A stretch of 64,000 bases of DNA, from assembly GCA_024274785.1 (NCBI GenBank), contig JAJSAM010000042.1, positions 124,001-188,000 on the forward strand, written 5' to 3'. How positions within the stretch are numbered: the first letter of the stretch is position 1; each line of letters begins with the position of its first letter. Positions 16,895-25,642 of this stretch are shown in pieces. A program made the position numbers and the translations under genes. Source of the DNA: Planctomycetota bacterium. GTDB lineage: Bacteria > Planctomycetota > JAJSAM01. The notes beneath the pieces were generated by a model. The model searched no databases. It was given only the letters and a program-made list of their open reading frames with translations, and was not told the origin of the DNA.

Positions 16895-18226
16895 ATGGTC
16901 CTGACGTTCAAGGGCGGTTTCCACGTCCACGACGGCAAGGAGCTGACGAAGGACAAGGAGCTCCGGACCGCTCCGGTCCCTGAACTGCTCGTTGTTCCCC
17001 TGAGCCAGCACATCGGCGCACCGTGCCAGGCCAGCGTCAAGAAGAAAGACGAGGTCAGGATGGGGCAGCCGGTGGGCGAGGCCAGGGGGTTCGTCTCCGC
17101 ACCCGTCCACTCTCCGGTGTCCGGGATCGTGAAGGACGTGAAGGCCGCGCCGCACAGCTCGGGTGGCCGGGTGCTGTCGGTTCTGATCGAGAACGATGGC
17201 GAGGACACGCTGTATCCGGGCGTGGGCGAGCGAGCGGATCCGAAGGATCTCTCCCGCGAGGAGATCATCGACCGGGTGAAGAACGCCGGAATCGTGGGGC
17301 TCGGAGGTGCCACCTTCCCGGCGCACGTGAAGCTCAGCCCGCCGAAGGACAAGCCGATCGACACCATCGTGATCAACGGCGCCGAATGCGAGCCGCTGCT
17401 CACGTGTGACTACCGGCTGATGATGGACTCGCCGGAGTCGGTGATCCTCGGGGCGGACATCGTTCGCCGGGTGACCGGTGCGAAACGCCTGATCCTCGCG
17501 ACGGAAGACAACAAGCGGGACGCGGCGGCCGTGCTCGAGAAGAAGGTGGCCGAACTCGGCCTGGCCGACACTTCGGTTGCCGTGGCGAAGACGAAGTACC
17601 CGCAGGGCGGGGAGAAGCAGCTCATCAAAGCGCTCTTGAACCGCGAGGTTCCGACGCCGAGGAAGCGCGGACTTCCCATGGATGTGGGAGTCATCGTTCA
17701 GAACGTGGGGACCTGTCACGCGATCTACGAAGCGGTGGCGAAGAACATGCCGCTGATCGAGCGGCTGGTCACCGTGGTGGGGACCGCGGTCGAGAACCCC
17801 GGGAACTACACTGCCCGGATCGGGACGCCCTGCAGCGTGTTGCTCGAAGATGCGGGGTGGGAGCGGGCCACCGCCCTCCTGATGGGCGGGCCGATGATGG
17901 GTATGGCCGTTTACACTCCCGAAGTTCCGGTGGCCAAGGGCACCTCGGGCCTGCTGGCTGAGCGGATCGTCTCCGACGGTGATCCGCGTGATTGCATCCG
18001 GTGCGCCTCCTGTGTGGAGGTGTGTCCGGCTCGGCTCACGCCGCTCGATCTCTCCGTCGCATCCGAGTCCCAGAACTGGGAGATCGCGGAGGAGTACCAC
18101 GTCGATGACTGCATCGAGTGCGGGTGCTGCTCCTACGTCTGCCCCAGCAACCGTCCGATCGTGCAGCAGATCCGCCACGCCAAGGCGGCACTTCGGAAGA
18201 TCAGGTCCGCCGGGTCGGCGGGGTAG
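16895..18226 (+). CDS. rnfC: Electron transport complex subunit RnfC
   Basis: A 443-residue protein with the RnfC order. An N-terminal barrel-sandwich part (FKGGFHVHDGKELT...VSAPVHSPVSGIV) is followed by an NADH/FMN-binding Rossmann-like part with GIVGLGGATFPAHVKL and INGAECEPLLTCDYRLM. Near the C-terminus are two [4Fe-4S] motifs, CIRCASCVEVCP at about residue 367 and CIECGCCSYVCP at about 406. RnfC is the NADH-facing subunit of the ion-pumping ferredoxin:NAD+ oxidoreductase. A GGAGGAAG ribosome site precedes ATG 16895. It is followed by rnfD after 8 nt, but no rnfA, rnfB or rnfE is present in this block. Confidence 0.93.
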   Translation: MVLTFKGGFHVHDGKELTKDKELRTAPVPELLVVPLSQHIGAPCQASVKKKDEVRMGQPVGEARGFVSAPVHSPVSGIVKDVKAAPHSSGGRVLSVLIENDGEDTLYPGVGERADPKDLSREEIIDRVKNAGIVGLGGATFPAHVKLSPPKDKPIDTIVINGAECEPLLTCDYRLMMDSPESVILGADIVRRVTGAKRLILATEDNKRDAAAVLEKKVAELGLADTSVAVAKTKYPQGGEKQLIKALLNREVPTPRKRGLPMDVGVIVQNVGTCHAIYEAVAKNMPLIERLVTVVGTAVENPGNYTARIGTPCSVLLEDAGWERATALLMGGPMMGMAVYTPEVPVAKGTSGLLAERIVSDGDPRDCIRCASCVEVCPARLTPLDLSVASESQNWEIAEEYHVDDCIECGCCSYVCPSNRPIVQQIRHAKAALRKIRSAGSAG

Positions 18227-18234
18227 TGGAGACC

Positions 18235-19398
18235 ATGGCCCTAAACACTGCGATCAACCTGAAAATCACGTCCTCTCCGCATATCCGCACCTCGGAGACG
18301 GTTCCGAGGATCATGTGGACGGTGAACGCCGTCCTCGCACCGGTGGGGCTGTTCGCCATCTACTGGTTCGGATGGAGAGCGCTTCTCACCATGTTCCTTT
18401 GCGTCGGCACGTCCGTCGTGACCGAGTTCTGGATCCAGCGGTTGCGGAAGATCCAGATCACGTGTTGGGACGGGAGTGCGGTCCTCACCGGTCTCCTCTT
18501 CGCGTACGTGATGCCGGCGAACCAGCCCTGGTATGTCTCGGTCGTAGGCTCCGCGTTCGCGATCGGGATCGCCAAACATGCCTTCGGCGGTCTCGGCAAC
18601 AACATCTGGAACCCCGCGCTGATCGCCCGTGCTTTCGTTCTCGCGGCCTGGCCGGCGATGACGATCCTCGGCGCGTCCTGGCCGCTGCCGGGACCGGACG
18701 CCACGCCCGGCGCCTTCGACCTGAACGACTATCGGTACGCGGAAGCTCCGGCCACGGTCACCGCGCCGTCGCCCCTCACTGACCCCGAGGTGGAATTGAC
18801 CGCGGAGGAAGCGGGACTTCCGGATGCGGAGCGGTTGGCGATCATCCGCGAGCGCTGGCAGCTCAAGGTCGATGAAGGCTTGCGCCAGAGCACGGGGCTG
18901 CCCGGGGATGCTTCGAGCGGACAGGCCTATCTCCGGCTCTTCCTCGGCGCACGGAACGGTTGCCTCGGCGAGACCGCCGGATTGCTGCTGATCCTCGGGG
19001 GGGCTTTTCTGCTCATTCGGGGCTATCTGAACTGGCGTGTGCCGGTGTTCTTCATCGTCACCGCGCTGGTGGTGGCCTTCATCCTGCCGGAGAAGATCCG
19101 CCTGAGTGACGGGAGCACCGCCTGGTCGGCGTGGTTCGAAGGGGACATGCTCCGGCAACTGCTCGGGGGAGGTCTCCTGATCGGCGCGATCTTCATGGCG
19201 ACCGACATGGTCACGAGCCCGGTCTCCAACAAGGGCGCCATCATCTTCGCGGTCGGCTGCGGCATCCTGACCGCCCTGATCCGTCTGATGGGGGGATATC
19301 CCGAGGGTGTGTCCTACTCGATCATCCTCATGAACACCGCAGTGCCGTTGATCGACCGGCATACCCGGCCCCGCACTTTCGGGGAGGTGACAGCATGA
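18235..19398 (+). CDS. rnfD: Electron transport complex subunit RnfD
   Basis: A 387-residue polytopic membrane protein. The start ATG 18235 follows GTGGAG. It shows RnfD/NqrB landmarks: an N-terminal SSPHIR-T, YVMPANQPWYV, HAFGGLGNNIWNPALIARAF, LFLGARNGCLGETAGLLLILGGAFLLI, GGLLIGAIFMATDMVTSPV and a final MGGYPEGVSYSIILMNTAVPLIDR. An extra segment of about 80 residues (APSPLTDPEVELTAEEAGLP onward) sits in the periplasmic loop. In that loop RnfD normally carries covalent FMN on the Thr of an S/T-G-A-T motif. Here I see only QSTGLPGDASSG, so the usual flavinylation motif is not obvious. It overlaps rnfG by ATGA. Confidence 0.9.
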   Translation: MALNTAINLKITSSPHIRTSETVPRIMWTVNAVLAPVGLFAIYWFGWRALLTMFLCVGTSVVTEFWIQRLRKIQITCWDGSAVLTGLLFAYVMPANQPWYVSVVGSAFAIGIAKHAFGGLGNNIWNPALIARAFVLAAWPAMTILGASWPLPGPDATPGAFDLNDYRYAEAPATVTAPSPLTDPEVELTAEEAGLPDAERLAIIRERWQLKVDEGLRQSTGLPGDASSGQAYLRLFLGARNGCLGETAGLLLILGGAFLLIRGYLNWRVPVFFIVTALVVAFILPEKIRLSDGSTAWSAWFEGDMLRQLLGGGLLIGAIFMATDMVTSPVSNKGAIIFAVGCGILTALIRLMGGYPEGVSYSIILMNTAVPLIDRHTRPRTFGEVTA

Positions 19399-20030
19399 AG
19401 TCCAGGTACCTCGAATACGGCGGGAAACTCGCGCTGATCTGCCTCTTCTGCATGCTCGTCGTGGGCGGTGCCTACGTCATGGCGATGGATCGCATCGCGG
19501 AGGGCAAGGCGGCGGCGGTCACCGGTGCGATTACCGCGGTCCTCTCGGTCGGCGAGGACGAACCGGCCATCTCGCTTGACGATGTGGAGGAGACGGACGG
19601 GATCTTCCTCTACACGACTCCCGATGGCGAGAAGCGTTACGCTGCCCAGGGATCCCACCAGGGCTTTTCCGGAAAGGTCGTCGTGGCGGTGGGAGCCCGT
19701 GAGGTCGACGGGCGGTTGACGATCATCAAGGTGCGCGTCATCAGCCAGACCGAGACCCCTGGACTCGGTACCCGCATCGCCTCGCAGAGTTCGAACCTGA
19801 CGCTCTGGAGCAAGATCGGGAGCGTGTTCGGCGCCCATGTGACCGAGGTGAATCCGTTCCCTTTACTGGATCAGTACGAGGGAAAGGGCATCGAGAACAT
19901 GCTGGTCACCGGTGATGCCGGTGAGGCCGGGACGAAGATCGTGAAGATCACCGGCGTGACGATCAGCAGCAATGCCGCTACCCAGGCGGCGAAGAAGGCC
20001 CTCGCCGCCATAAAGGAGTCGCTTCCTTGA
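19395..20030 (+). CDS. rnfG: Electron transport complex subunit RnfG
   Basis: A 211-residue protein with an N-terminal membrane helix (LALICLFCMLVVGGAYVMAM) and an FMN-binding domain. The sequence TETPGLGTRIA is the hallmark E-T-P-G-L-G-T/S of RnfG/NqrC, which carries covalent FMN. The C-terminal attachment region reads KITGVTISSNAATQAAKKAL where the consensus is D-x2-S/T-G-A-T, so Ala is Val and the upstream Asp is missing. It may still be modified on that Thr. The ATG overlaps the rnfD stop as ATGA, showing translational coupling, and its stop overlaps the scpB TTG as TTGA. Confidence 0.88.
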   Translation: MKSRYLEYGGKLALICLFCMLVVGGAYVMAMDRIAEGKAAAVTGAITAVLSVGEDEPAISLDDVEETDGIFLYTTPDGEKRYAAQGSHQGFSGKVVVAVGAREVDGRLTIIKVRVISQTETPGLGTRIASQSSNLTLWSKIGSVFGAHVTEVNPFPLLDQYEGKGIENMLVTGDAGEAGTKIVKITGVTISSNAATQAAKKALAAIKESLP

Positions 20031-20683
20031 CGGCCGATCACCCCGAAGAGACCCAGGGGGGAGAGCCGGCGGGGGAGAATCCGACCGTCGATGACGAGTT
20101 GGTGGAAGCCTCGGTCGTCGAGGATGAGGCGGTGGCGGCTGCCGCCGGGGATGAGGCGCTGGACGGACCCTCCGCCGGGGCGGTGATCGAGGCGCTGTTG
20201 CTGACCGCGGGCGCGCCGCTGTCGGTGGAGCGTCTGAAGAGCCTGACCGAGATCGAAGACGCCAGCGAGATCCGCGCCATTGTCGAGGGCCTCAGGGTCG
20301 AGTACCGGGAGAGTGGTCGCGCGTTCACCGTGGAAGAGGTGGGCCATGGTTTCCGGCTCCTCACTCTGCCGGAATACGCGCCCTGGCTCGACCGGCTGAA
20401 GAAGCGGGAAACCATGACCCGGCTCTCACCGGCGGCTCTCGAGACCCTCGCCATCGTAGCCTACCGGCAGCCGGTCCTGCGGGCGGATGTGGAGAAGATC
20501 CGCGGTGTGGACGTGGGCGGCGCGCTGCGCAGCCTCGTCGAGCGCGGACTGGTCAAGGTCGTCGGAAGGGCGGAGGAACCGGGCAGCCCGATGCTTTACG
20601 GCACGACGCGCCGTTTCCTCACGGTCTTCGGTCTGAACAGCCTGACGGACCTTCCCAGGGCGAAGGATCTTCGGCGCCGCTGA
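20027..20683 (+). CDS. scpB: Segregation and condensation protein B
   Basis: A 218-residue protein from TTG 20027, with AAAGGAG 9 nt upstream and its TTG inside the rnfG stop (TTGA). After a 40-residue acidic N-terminal extension it has the two ScpB winged-helix domains. Conserved motifs are VIEALLLTAGAPLSVERL, the G-HGFRLLT stretch, and LSPAALETLAIVAYRQPV followed by EKIRGVDVGGALRSLVERGLV. The end, YGTTRRFLTVFGLNSLTDLP, is equally typical. ScpB dimers regulate the SMC-ScpA condensin complex in chromosome segregation. scpA, its usual neighbour, is absent here, and coupling to rnf genes is unusual. Confidence 0.93.
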   Translation: MTADHPEETQGGEPAGENPTVDDELVEASVVEDEAVAAAAGDEALDGPSAGAVIEALLLTAGAPLSVERLKSLTEIEDASEIRAIVEGLRVEYRESGRAFTVEEVGHGFRLLTLPEYAPWLDRLKKRETMTRLSPAALETLAIVAYRQPVLRADVEKIRGVDVGGALRSLVERGLVKVVGRAEEPGSPMLYGTTRRFLTVFGLNSLTDLPRAKDLRRR

Positions 20684-20947
20684 GTTCAGAACCTCGGGAT
20701 GGCCGCGAAAAGCTGACTTCTGAGCCTTGGAAACCCGCGAAAAGTAGTGGATTCCGGGGCGGGATCGTAATATCGCAGGCTTTGACACTGACAGGGTCGC
20801 TCCACGGCGATGGGCCAGCGAACTGGTGGGTCGACGGTTGGTGCCGGGTCCGGGGTTCGGACGGCGCCCACCGGTCGGATGCCCCCACCGGCGTTCGGAA
20901 CCGCGTGTGGGCCGTACCCTCCTGAAATCCAGGTTGGAGATTCCTCC

Positions 20948-23218
20948 ATGGCTCACCGGGGAATGAAGAAGCTCCGGCAGGTCGAGAAGATCGGTCTGAT
21001 CGGTCTATGCGTCCTGATGCTCTCGATGCTCGGAGTGGGCGGCGCGAGCACTTGCGGGGGGCGTGGCGGAGCTGGCGCGGACGAGATCCGCGGCACGTTC
21101 GACATTGCCGGCGAGAAGATTGAAATCGATCGCTACAAGGTCTCCCAGTACTCGAGCTACCTGCGGTTTCAGAACTACGTACTGCGCAGTCCCCCGAGTT
21201 GGAAGTTCGCCCGGAATCTGTTCGGGCAGGTCGATCCGCAGTTCCAGGACTACGACGCCGACGAGAAGGACCTCTGGACCTTCATCGTGCTGCACCGGGC
21301 TGCGGAAAAGTCGGGTGTGCAGGTCCCGGCCGGCGCGGTCGAGGCCTGGGTCCGCAGATTCCCCTGGTTCCAGACCGAGGGTGGCAAGTTCAGTCGCGAG
21401 CGCTACCTGCAGTTCATCAAGAACGCGGGGATCTGGCCCACGGCGATCGAGTTCGAGCGGATGCTCTCTCGCTACCTTGCTGTCGAATACTTCGTGGGAC
21501 TGTATCAGCCTCTGCTCCGGCCGACGTCAGTGCAGGTCTACGACCAGTGGAAGACCAGGTACAATCGGCACGATATTCAATACATCATTCAGGAAGCCGC
21601 TCCACTCCGCAGCGGGATCGATGTCGCGAAGTTCGAGCCCGAAGAGGTGCAGGAGTTCTTCGACCGGAAGGACATCAAGCCGAAGTTCCTGGTTCCGACC
21701 AGGCGTAGTTTCGAGAGCATGAGCTTCGTTCCCGGCAAGCTGACCGGTGAGGAGTTCGCGGCTCTGAAGAAGCTCGCGGACGAGAAGAAACTCGTTCACA
21801 TCGGCCCGGACGAGGCGCGCCAGTACTACCACGCCAACCAGGCCAACTACCCCATCGAGCCGATCCGGGAAAAGAGCCGGAAGGAGTGGGAAGACGCGCA
21901 CCGGATGTACAAACCCGGCGAGGACGAGGGGAACGCCGGCGGCGGAGACGAAGGCTCCGGGGATGAGACTCCGGCGAAGGACGGGGACCAGTCCGACGAG
22001 GTCGACGATGACAACGGTGCGGACGAGGATGCTCCCGCCGGTGGCGACGATGCCCCGGCGACGGTCGATGCCGATGACGGTGAGGAAGGCGCCCCCGCCG
22101 TTGAAGGCGCGGAGCCCGGAGAGTTGTGGCAGGACCCCGCCAGGCTCGAGCTCTGGGAACGCTACGAGCTGTTCTTCCGGACCCAGGTGGAGCGGGAGCT
22201 GTTCCTTCGCAAGCTTCTGAAGAGCCTGCTCGTGGATGAACGGCTCGACAAGGTCGGACTCGAGACTCTGGCCAGGACCTGGGGGGCCACGTACTTCGTT
22301 ACGGAGGAAGCCCTCGACCAGTACGAGATACTCGACGTGGAGGTGATCGGCGGCTCGGCGCTTCAGGAAGCCATGAACCGGCACGGCCCCGCGGACGAGG
22401 GTGCCTACTGTGAGGAGGTGCTGACCAATGGGATGGGCGGGGACCGGGCGCTTTTCCTGTACCGCGTGAAGTCCGTCATCAATGAGCACTATCCGGATAT
22501 CGGCGACACGATCTCGGTCGACATGCTGCGTGAACTGGTGGCGAGCATGCTCCTGGTTCCCTACGGTGACATCGAGAAGATGAACGCCCGGGAATTGATG
22601 ACGAAGGCCTTCCCGGATGCCGATCTCGGCGCGAAGCAGGAGTTCACCATCGACGACGTTCTTCGCCAGATGCTTCGGCAGAGCAAGGCGGAAGACCTGG
22701 CTACCGAGAAGCTGAACGTCGTCCGTGAGATGGTCGCCCGCGGACAGACTTTCGCCGGCGCCGCCGAAGAGAAGGGCTACGAACTCTTCACGAAGAAGGG
22801 GCTGAGTTCGGCGACGCCCATTCCGGCGGAGATCATCCCGGCGGAAGGGGAGCAGCTCACGCCGCAGGAAAAGCAGAAGAATGCCGAGAGCGATCGGCTG
22901 CGGTTTCTGGTCAAGGGCTGGATGCCCCGGTCGGGCGGAAATCTCACGCGCATTGCCGAGACCGCGCCGAGCAGCTTCGTTGACGGAAACCTGGCCGACA
23001 AGGACACGGACGCCGCCTACCTGGTGTTCGTCAGTGCCCATACGATGCCCGGTCCGGAAGAAATGCCCGAGGTCGAGTCCAGGGAGATCTGGTTGGAGAT
23101 GGTGAACCGCACGATGCGAACCCAGATGCAGTCCTTCTTCACCTGGGAGCGATTTGTCGCCCGGTACAAGCTCGAGGTGAAAGGGCTGACGGACGAGGAA
23201 GAGAGTACGGGGCAGTAG
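20948..23218 (+). CDS. Membrane-anchored SurA/PpiD-like periplasmic chaperone
   Basis: About 756 residues from ATG 20948, with TTGGAGA upstream; the frame is open further upstream to ATG 20810, but that segment is Pro/Gly-rich and unlike a start. An N-terminal membrane helix (IGLIGLCVLMLSMLGVG) precedes a SurA_N/PpiD-like helical domain. Its signature is FPWFQTEGGKFSRERYLQFIKNAG, which matches the PpiD F-Q-x(2)-GKF-x(3)-Y pattern. A highly acidic stretch (residues about 323-395) and a second helical region with AKQEFTIDDVLRQML follow. I see no clear parvulin domain, so it may be a chaperone without isomerase activity. It is monocistronic by position. Confidence 0.6.
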   Translation: MAHRGMKKLRQVEKIGLIGLCVLMLSMLGVGGASTCGGRGGAGADEIRGTFDIAGEKIEIDRYKVSQYSSYLRFQNYVLRSPPSWKFARNLFGQVDPQFQDYDADEKDLWTFIVLHRAAEKSGVQVPAGAVEAWVRRFPWFQTEGGKFSRERYLQFIKNAGIWPTAIEFERMLSRYLAVEYFVGLYQPLLRPTSVQVYDQWKTRYNRHDIQYIIQEAAPLRSGIDVAKFEPEEVQEFFDRKDIKPKFLVPTRRSFESMSFVPGKLTGEEFAALKKLADEKKLVHIGPDEARQYYHANQANYPIEPIREKSRKEWEDAHRMYKPGEDEGNAGGGDEGSGDETPAKDGDQSDEVDDDNGADEDAPAGGDDAPATVDADDGEEGAPAVEGAEPGELWQDPARLELWERYELFFRTQVERELFLRKLLKSLLVDERLDKVGLETLARTWGATYFVTEEALDQYEILDVEVIGGSALQEAMNRHGPADEGAYCEEVLTNGMGGDRALFLYRVKSVINEHYPDIGDTISVDMLRELVASMLLVPYGDIEKMNARELMTKAFPDADLGAKQEFTIDDVLRQMLRQSKAEDLATEKLNVVREMVARGQTFAGAAEEKGYELFTKKGLSSATPIPAEIIPAEGEQLTPQEKQKNAESDRLRFLVKGWMPRSGGNLTRIAETAPSSFVDGNLADKDTDAAYLVFVSAHTMPGPEEMPEVESREIWLEMVNRTMRTQMQSFFTWERFVARYKLEVKGLTDEEESTGQ

Positions 23219-23311
23219 GGCTCGCCCGGGCATCAGTGCGACCGTCGCACCGTGAGCGCCGCGCGCCTCTGGGCAGGTGCGGAGGGGATGGTTGCCCGTT
23301 CCGCCTGCGGA

Positions 23312-23557
23312 CTATTCGTCCCGAGGCGGCACCGGATCATATCCGCCGCCGCCGAAGGGTCGGCAGCGCAGGATTCGCCGGATGCCCATGCCGAATCCGC
23401 GGAAGGGGCCCCAGACCCGCAGCGCTTCGGCGAAGTACGTGGAGCAGGTCGGCGTGAAGCGACACGAAGCCGGCAGGAGCGGGCTCACCGCGGCCTGGTA
23501 GATGCGGATGACCAGGAGCACCGGGAAAGTGATGGCCCTGGCCAGGAAGCGCTTCAC
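23312..23557 (-). CDS. yidD: Membrane protein insertion efficiency factor YidD
   Basis: An 81-residue protein with the whole YidD signature: [30 protein letters not shown], then [24 protein letters not shown]. Its start overlaps the rnpA stop by 4 nt, so the pair is translationally coupled. YidD is a small amphipathic protein at the inner membrane that helps the YidC insertase. yidC, which normally follows, is not present; the next gene on this side is a convergent unrelated gene. Confidence 0.95.
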   Translation of the reverse strand: MKRFLARAITFPVLLVIRIYQAAVSPLLPASCRFTPTCSTYFAEALRVWGPFRGFGMGIRRILRCRPFGGGGYDPVPPRDE

Positions 23558-23958
23558 CGCATGCCCTTCAACCTGAGCAGATCCGCAGCCTCTCCGGCGA
23601 GTCGAACCAGGCTCTGCTCGATGTCGGCATAGTCCGGGGCCGCTCCGCGCCCGACGGGAAGGACCACGAGGTCGTGGCCGGCCGGCAGGCGGGATCGGTT
23701 CAGGCGAAACGCTTCACGGACGCGGCGCTTGAAGCGGTTGCGGAGAGGAGAGTTTCCGAATTTGCCACTCACGGTCAGACCGAGGCGGGGGAAATGGTCC
23801 GGGCCCGGTTCCTCCCGGGGGCAGACGTAGACGATGAGGCGCCGGTCCCCCCGCGAACGGCCGCGGTCGAAGACGCGCCGGAACTGAGGGCGCGACAGGA
23901 GTCGCATCGCGGGGGGGAACTGCGCGTTTCTCACCACAGCGTGGCCGCTTTCTTTCAA
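23554..23958 (-). CDS. rnpA: Ribonuclease P protein component
   Basis: A basic 134-residue protein with [20 protein letters not shown], then [28 protein letters not shown], the RnpA RNA-binding signature (R-N-R-x-K-R-x2-R-E). RnpA binds RNase P RNA and helps mature tRNA 5' ends. The start is uncertain. The conserved FP-x(3)-RLL segment lies before the first ATG (23907), so the real start must be upstream: TTG 23958, which overlaps the preceding dehydrogenase stop as TTGA, or GTG 23937. The usual neighbour rpmH is absent, and an aldehyde dehydrogenase gene is upstream instead. Confidence 0.92.
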   Translation of the reverse strand: MKESGHAVVRNAQFPPAMRLLSRPQFRRVFDRGRSRGDRRLIVYVCPREEPGPDHFPRLGLTVSGKFGNSPLRNRFKRRVREAFRLNRSRLPAGHDLVVLPVGRGAAPDYADIEQSLVRLAGEAADLLRLKGMR

Positions 23959-25484
23959 CCGAACCGGATTCCCTGGGCGAGCGGCAGGTCACGACCGTAG
24001 TTGATCGTGTTGGTCTGACGCCGCATGTAGGCCTTCCACGCGTCGGAGCCGGCTTCGCGGCCGCCGCCCGTGTCCTTCTCGCCACCGAAGGCTCCGCCGA
24101 TCTCCGCGCCGCTCGTGCCGATGTTGATGTTGGCGATGCCGCAGTCGGAACCGTGGGCCGAGAGGAACTGCTCCGCCGACAGGAGGTTCGTCGTGAACAT
24201 GGCGCTCGAGAGTCCCTGGTCCACGGCGTTCTGTACGGCGATGGCGTCAGCGACCCCGTCCACCTCGACGAGGTAGAGGATCGGTGCGAACGTCTCCTCC
24301 CGCATGATCGGGATGTCGCGATCCACCTTGACCAGAGTCGGCAGCACGTAGCAACCGGACTCGTAGCCTTTACCGCCGAGCACCTCACCGCCGTGAAGCA
24401 CCTGGCCGCCCTGCTCGCGAATCGTCTCGACCGCCTTGACGTACGTCGCCACTTCGCCCGCATCGACCATCGGTCCCATCAGGATGCCGTCGGCGAGGGC
24501 GTCACCGATCGTCACCTGCGCGTAGGCCTTTCGCAGGCGCTCGGTCAGCTCACCGGAGATCCTTCGGTCCATGAGCACGCGTCTCGTGGAGGTGCAGCGC
24601 TGTCCGGCGGTGCCGACCGCGCCGAAGAGAATCGCGCGGGTGGCCAGGTCGAGGTCGGCGTCATCGGTCACGATGATGGCGTTGTTTCCGCCGAGTTCGA
24701 GGATGGCCCGTCCGAGGCGGCCGGCGACGACCTCGCCGATGCGTCGCCCCATGCGGCAGGATCCGGTGGCGCTGATCAAGGGGACGCGGCGGTCACTGAC
24801 AAGCCGCTCGCCGACGACCGAGCCGCGGCCGACCGTCAGGCACATCACGCCCGGGTGGCCGTGGTCTTCGAACACCTTCGCGGCGATCCTGCTGCAGGCC
24901 ACGGCGGTCAGTGGAGTCTTGGAGGACGGCTTCCAGATCATGGAGTCGCCGCAGACCGCAGCCAGCATGGCGTTCCAGCCCCAGACCGCGACCGGAAAGT
25001 TGAACGCGGTGACGATACCGAGGATCCCGAGCGGGTGCCACTGCTCGTACATGCGATGGTGCGGACGTTCGGAGTGCATCGTCAGCCCGTAGAGCTGGCG
25101 GGAGAGACCGACGGAGAAGTCGGCCATGTCGATGATCTCCTGCACCTCGCCGATGCCCTCGGGCAGGATCTTGCCCATCTCCAGGGTGATCAGGGCGCCG
25201 AGCTCGGGCGCGACTTCGCGGATGGCATCACCGAGGTCGCGGATCACGGCGCCTCGCCCGGGGGCCGGGATGTCACGCCACTTCAGGAACGCCTCGTTTG
25301 CGACGTTGACCGTGGTCTCGTAATCTTCTTCCGTCGCCAGGGTCACCGAACCGATGACGCTGCCGTCAATCGGGGAGATCGAGGGAAGCAGATCGGCGTC
25401 TTTCCGATCGATCCACTCGCCCGCATAAACGCCGGAGTTCCGCTCGACCAGACCGAGCTTCCCGAGGATGTCTTCACGCTTCAT
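23955..25484 (-). CDS. ALDH7-family (antiquitin-like) semialdehyde dehydrogenase
   Basis: A 509-residue NAD(P)-dependent aldehyde dehydrogenase. The nucleotide-binding region has TAFNFPVAVWGWN and KPSSKTPLTA. The general-base Glu is in LELGGNNAI and the catalytic Cys is in GTAGQRCTSTRRV. The C-terminal NIGTSGAEIGGAFGGEKDTGGGREAGSDAWK is the signature that sets ALDH7 (alpha-aminoadipic semialdehyde dehydrogenase) apart from other ALDHs. The likely reaction oxidises L-2-aminoadipate 6-semialdehyde in lysine breakdown, but no other lysine-catabolism gene is nearby. GGGAGG precedes the ATG. It is divergent from lexA and coupled to rnpA downstream. Confidence 0.88.
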   Translation of the reverse strand: MKREDILGKLGLVERNSGVYAGEWIDRKDADLLPSISPIDGSVIGSVTLATEEDYETTVNVANEAFLKWRDIPAPGRGAVIRDLGDAIREVAPELGALITLEMGKILPEGIGEVQEIIDMADFSVGLSRQLYGLTMHSERPHHRMYEQWHPLGILGIVTAFNFPVAVWGWNAMLAAVCGDSMIWKPSSKTPLTAVACSRIAAKVFEDHGHPGVMCLTVGRGSVVGERLVSDRRVPLISATGSCRMGRRIGEVVAGRLGRAILELGGNNAIIVTDDADLDLATRAILFGAVGTAGQRCTSTRRVLMDRRISGELTERLRKAYAQVTIGDALADGILMGPMVDAGEVATYVKAVETIREQGGQVLHGGEVLGGKGYESGCYVLPTLVKVDRDIPIMREETFAPILYLVEVDGVADAIAVQNAVDQGLSSAMFTTNLLSAEQFLSAHGSDCGIANINIGTSGAEIGGAFGGEKDTGGGREAGSDAWKAYMRRQTNTINYGRDLPLAQGIRFG

Positions 25485-25562
25485 TGCTGCCTCCCATGCG
25501 GTGCGAAAGAGCCTGTCACCACGGTCATTGTAGAGAACTTGCCGATCCGCGGCTCAAGGGTC

Positions 25563-25591
25563 TTGACGTTTGTTCAATGTTAGGGTACGTT
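25563..25591 (+). promoter_or_regulatory. Candidate lexA promoter
   Basis: TTGACG (25563-25568), a 17-nt spacer and TACGTT (25586-25591). Transcription would start near 25598, giving a 45-nt leader with an AAGGAGG site. The spacer holds TTTGTTC, and similar T/G-rich words follow, but I cannot define a symmetric LexA box with confidence. Confidence 0.4.
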
Positions 25592-25642
25592 GTTTGCGGT
25601 CCGTTCGCTGAAGGTGGCTGTTTCCTGTCAAAGGAGGTTCTC

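Noticed and set aside
20782-20805. TTGACA before the SurA-like gene as a promoter -35
   Set aside because: No -10-like hexamer occurs 16-19 nt downstream.
23234-23248. GTGCGAC-C-GTCGCAC as a terminator between the convergent SurA-like and yidD genes
   Set aside because: The loop is too short for a stable hairpin of that form and there is no T-tract.
25563-25620. A LexA operator upstream of lexA
   Set aside because: T/G-rich words such as TTTGTTC are present, but no symmetric box could be fixed that matches a known LexA consensus.
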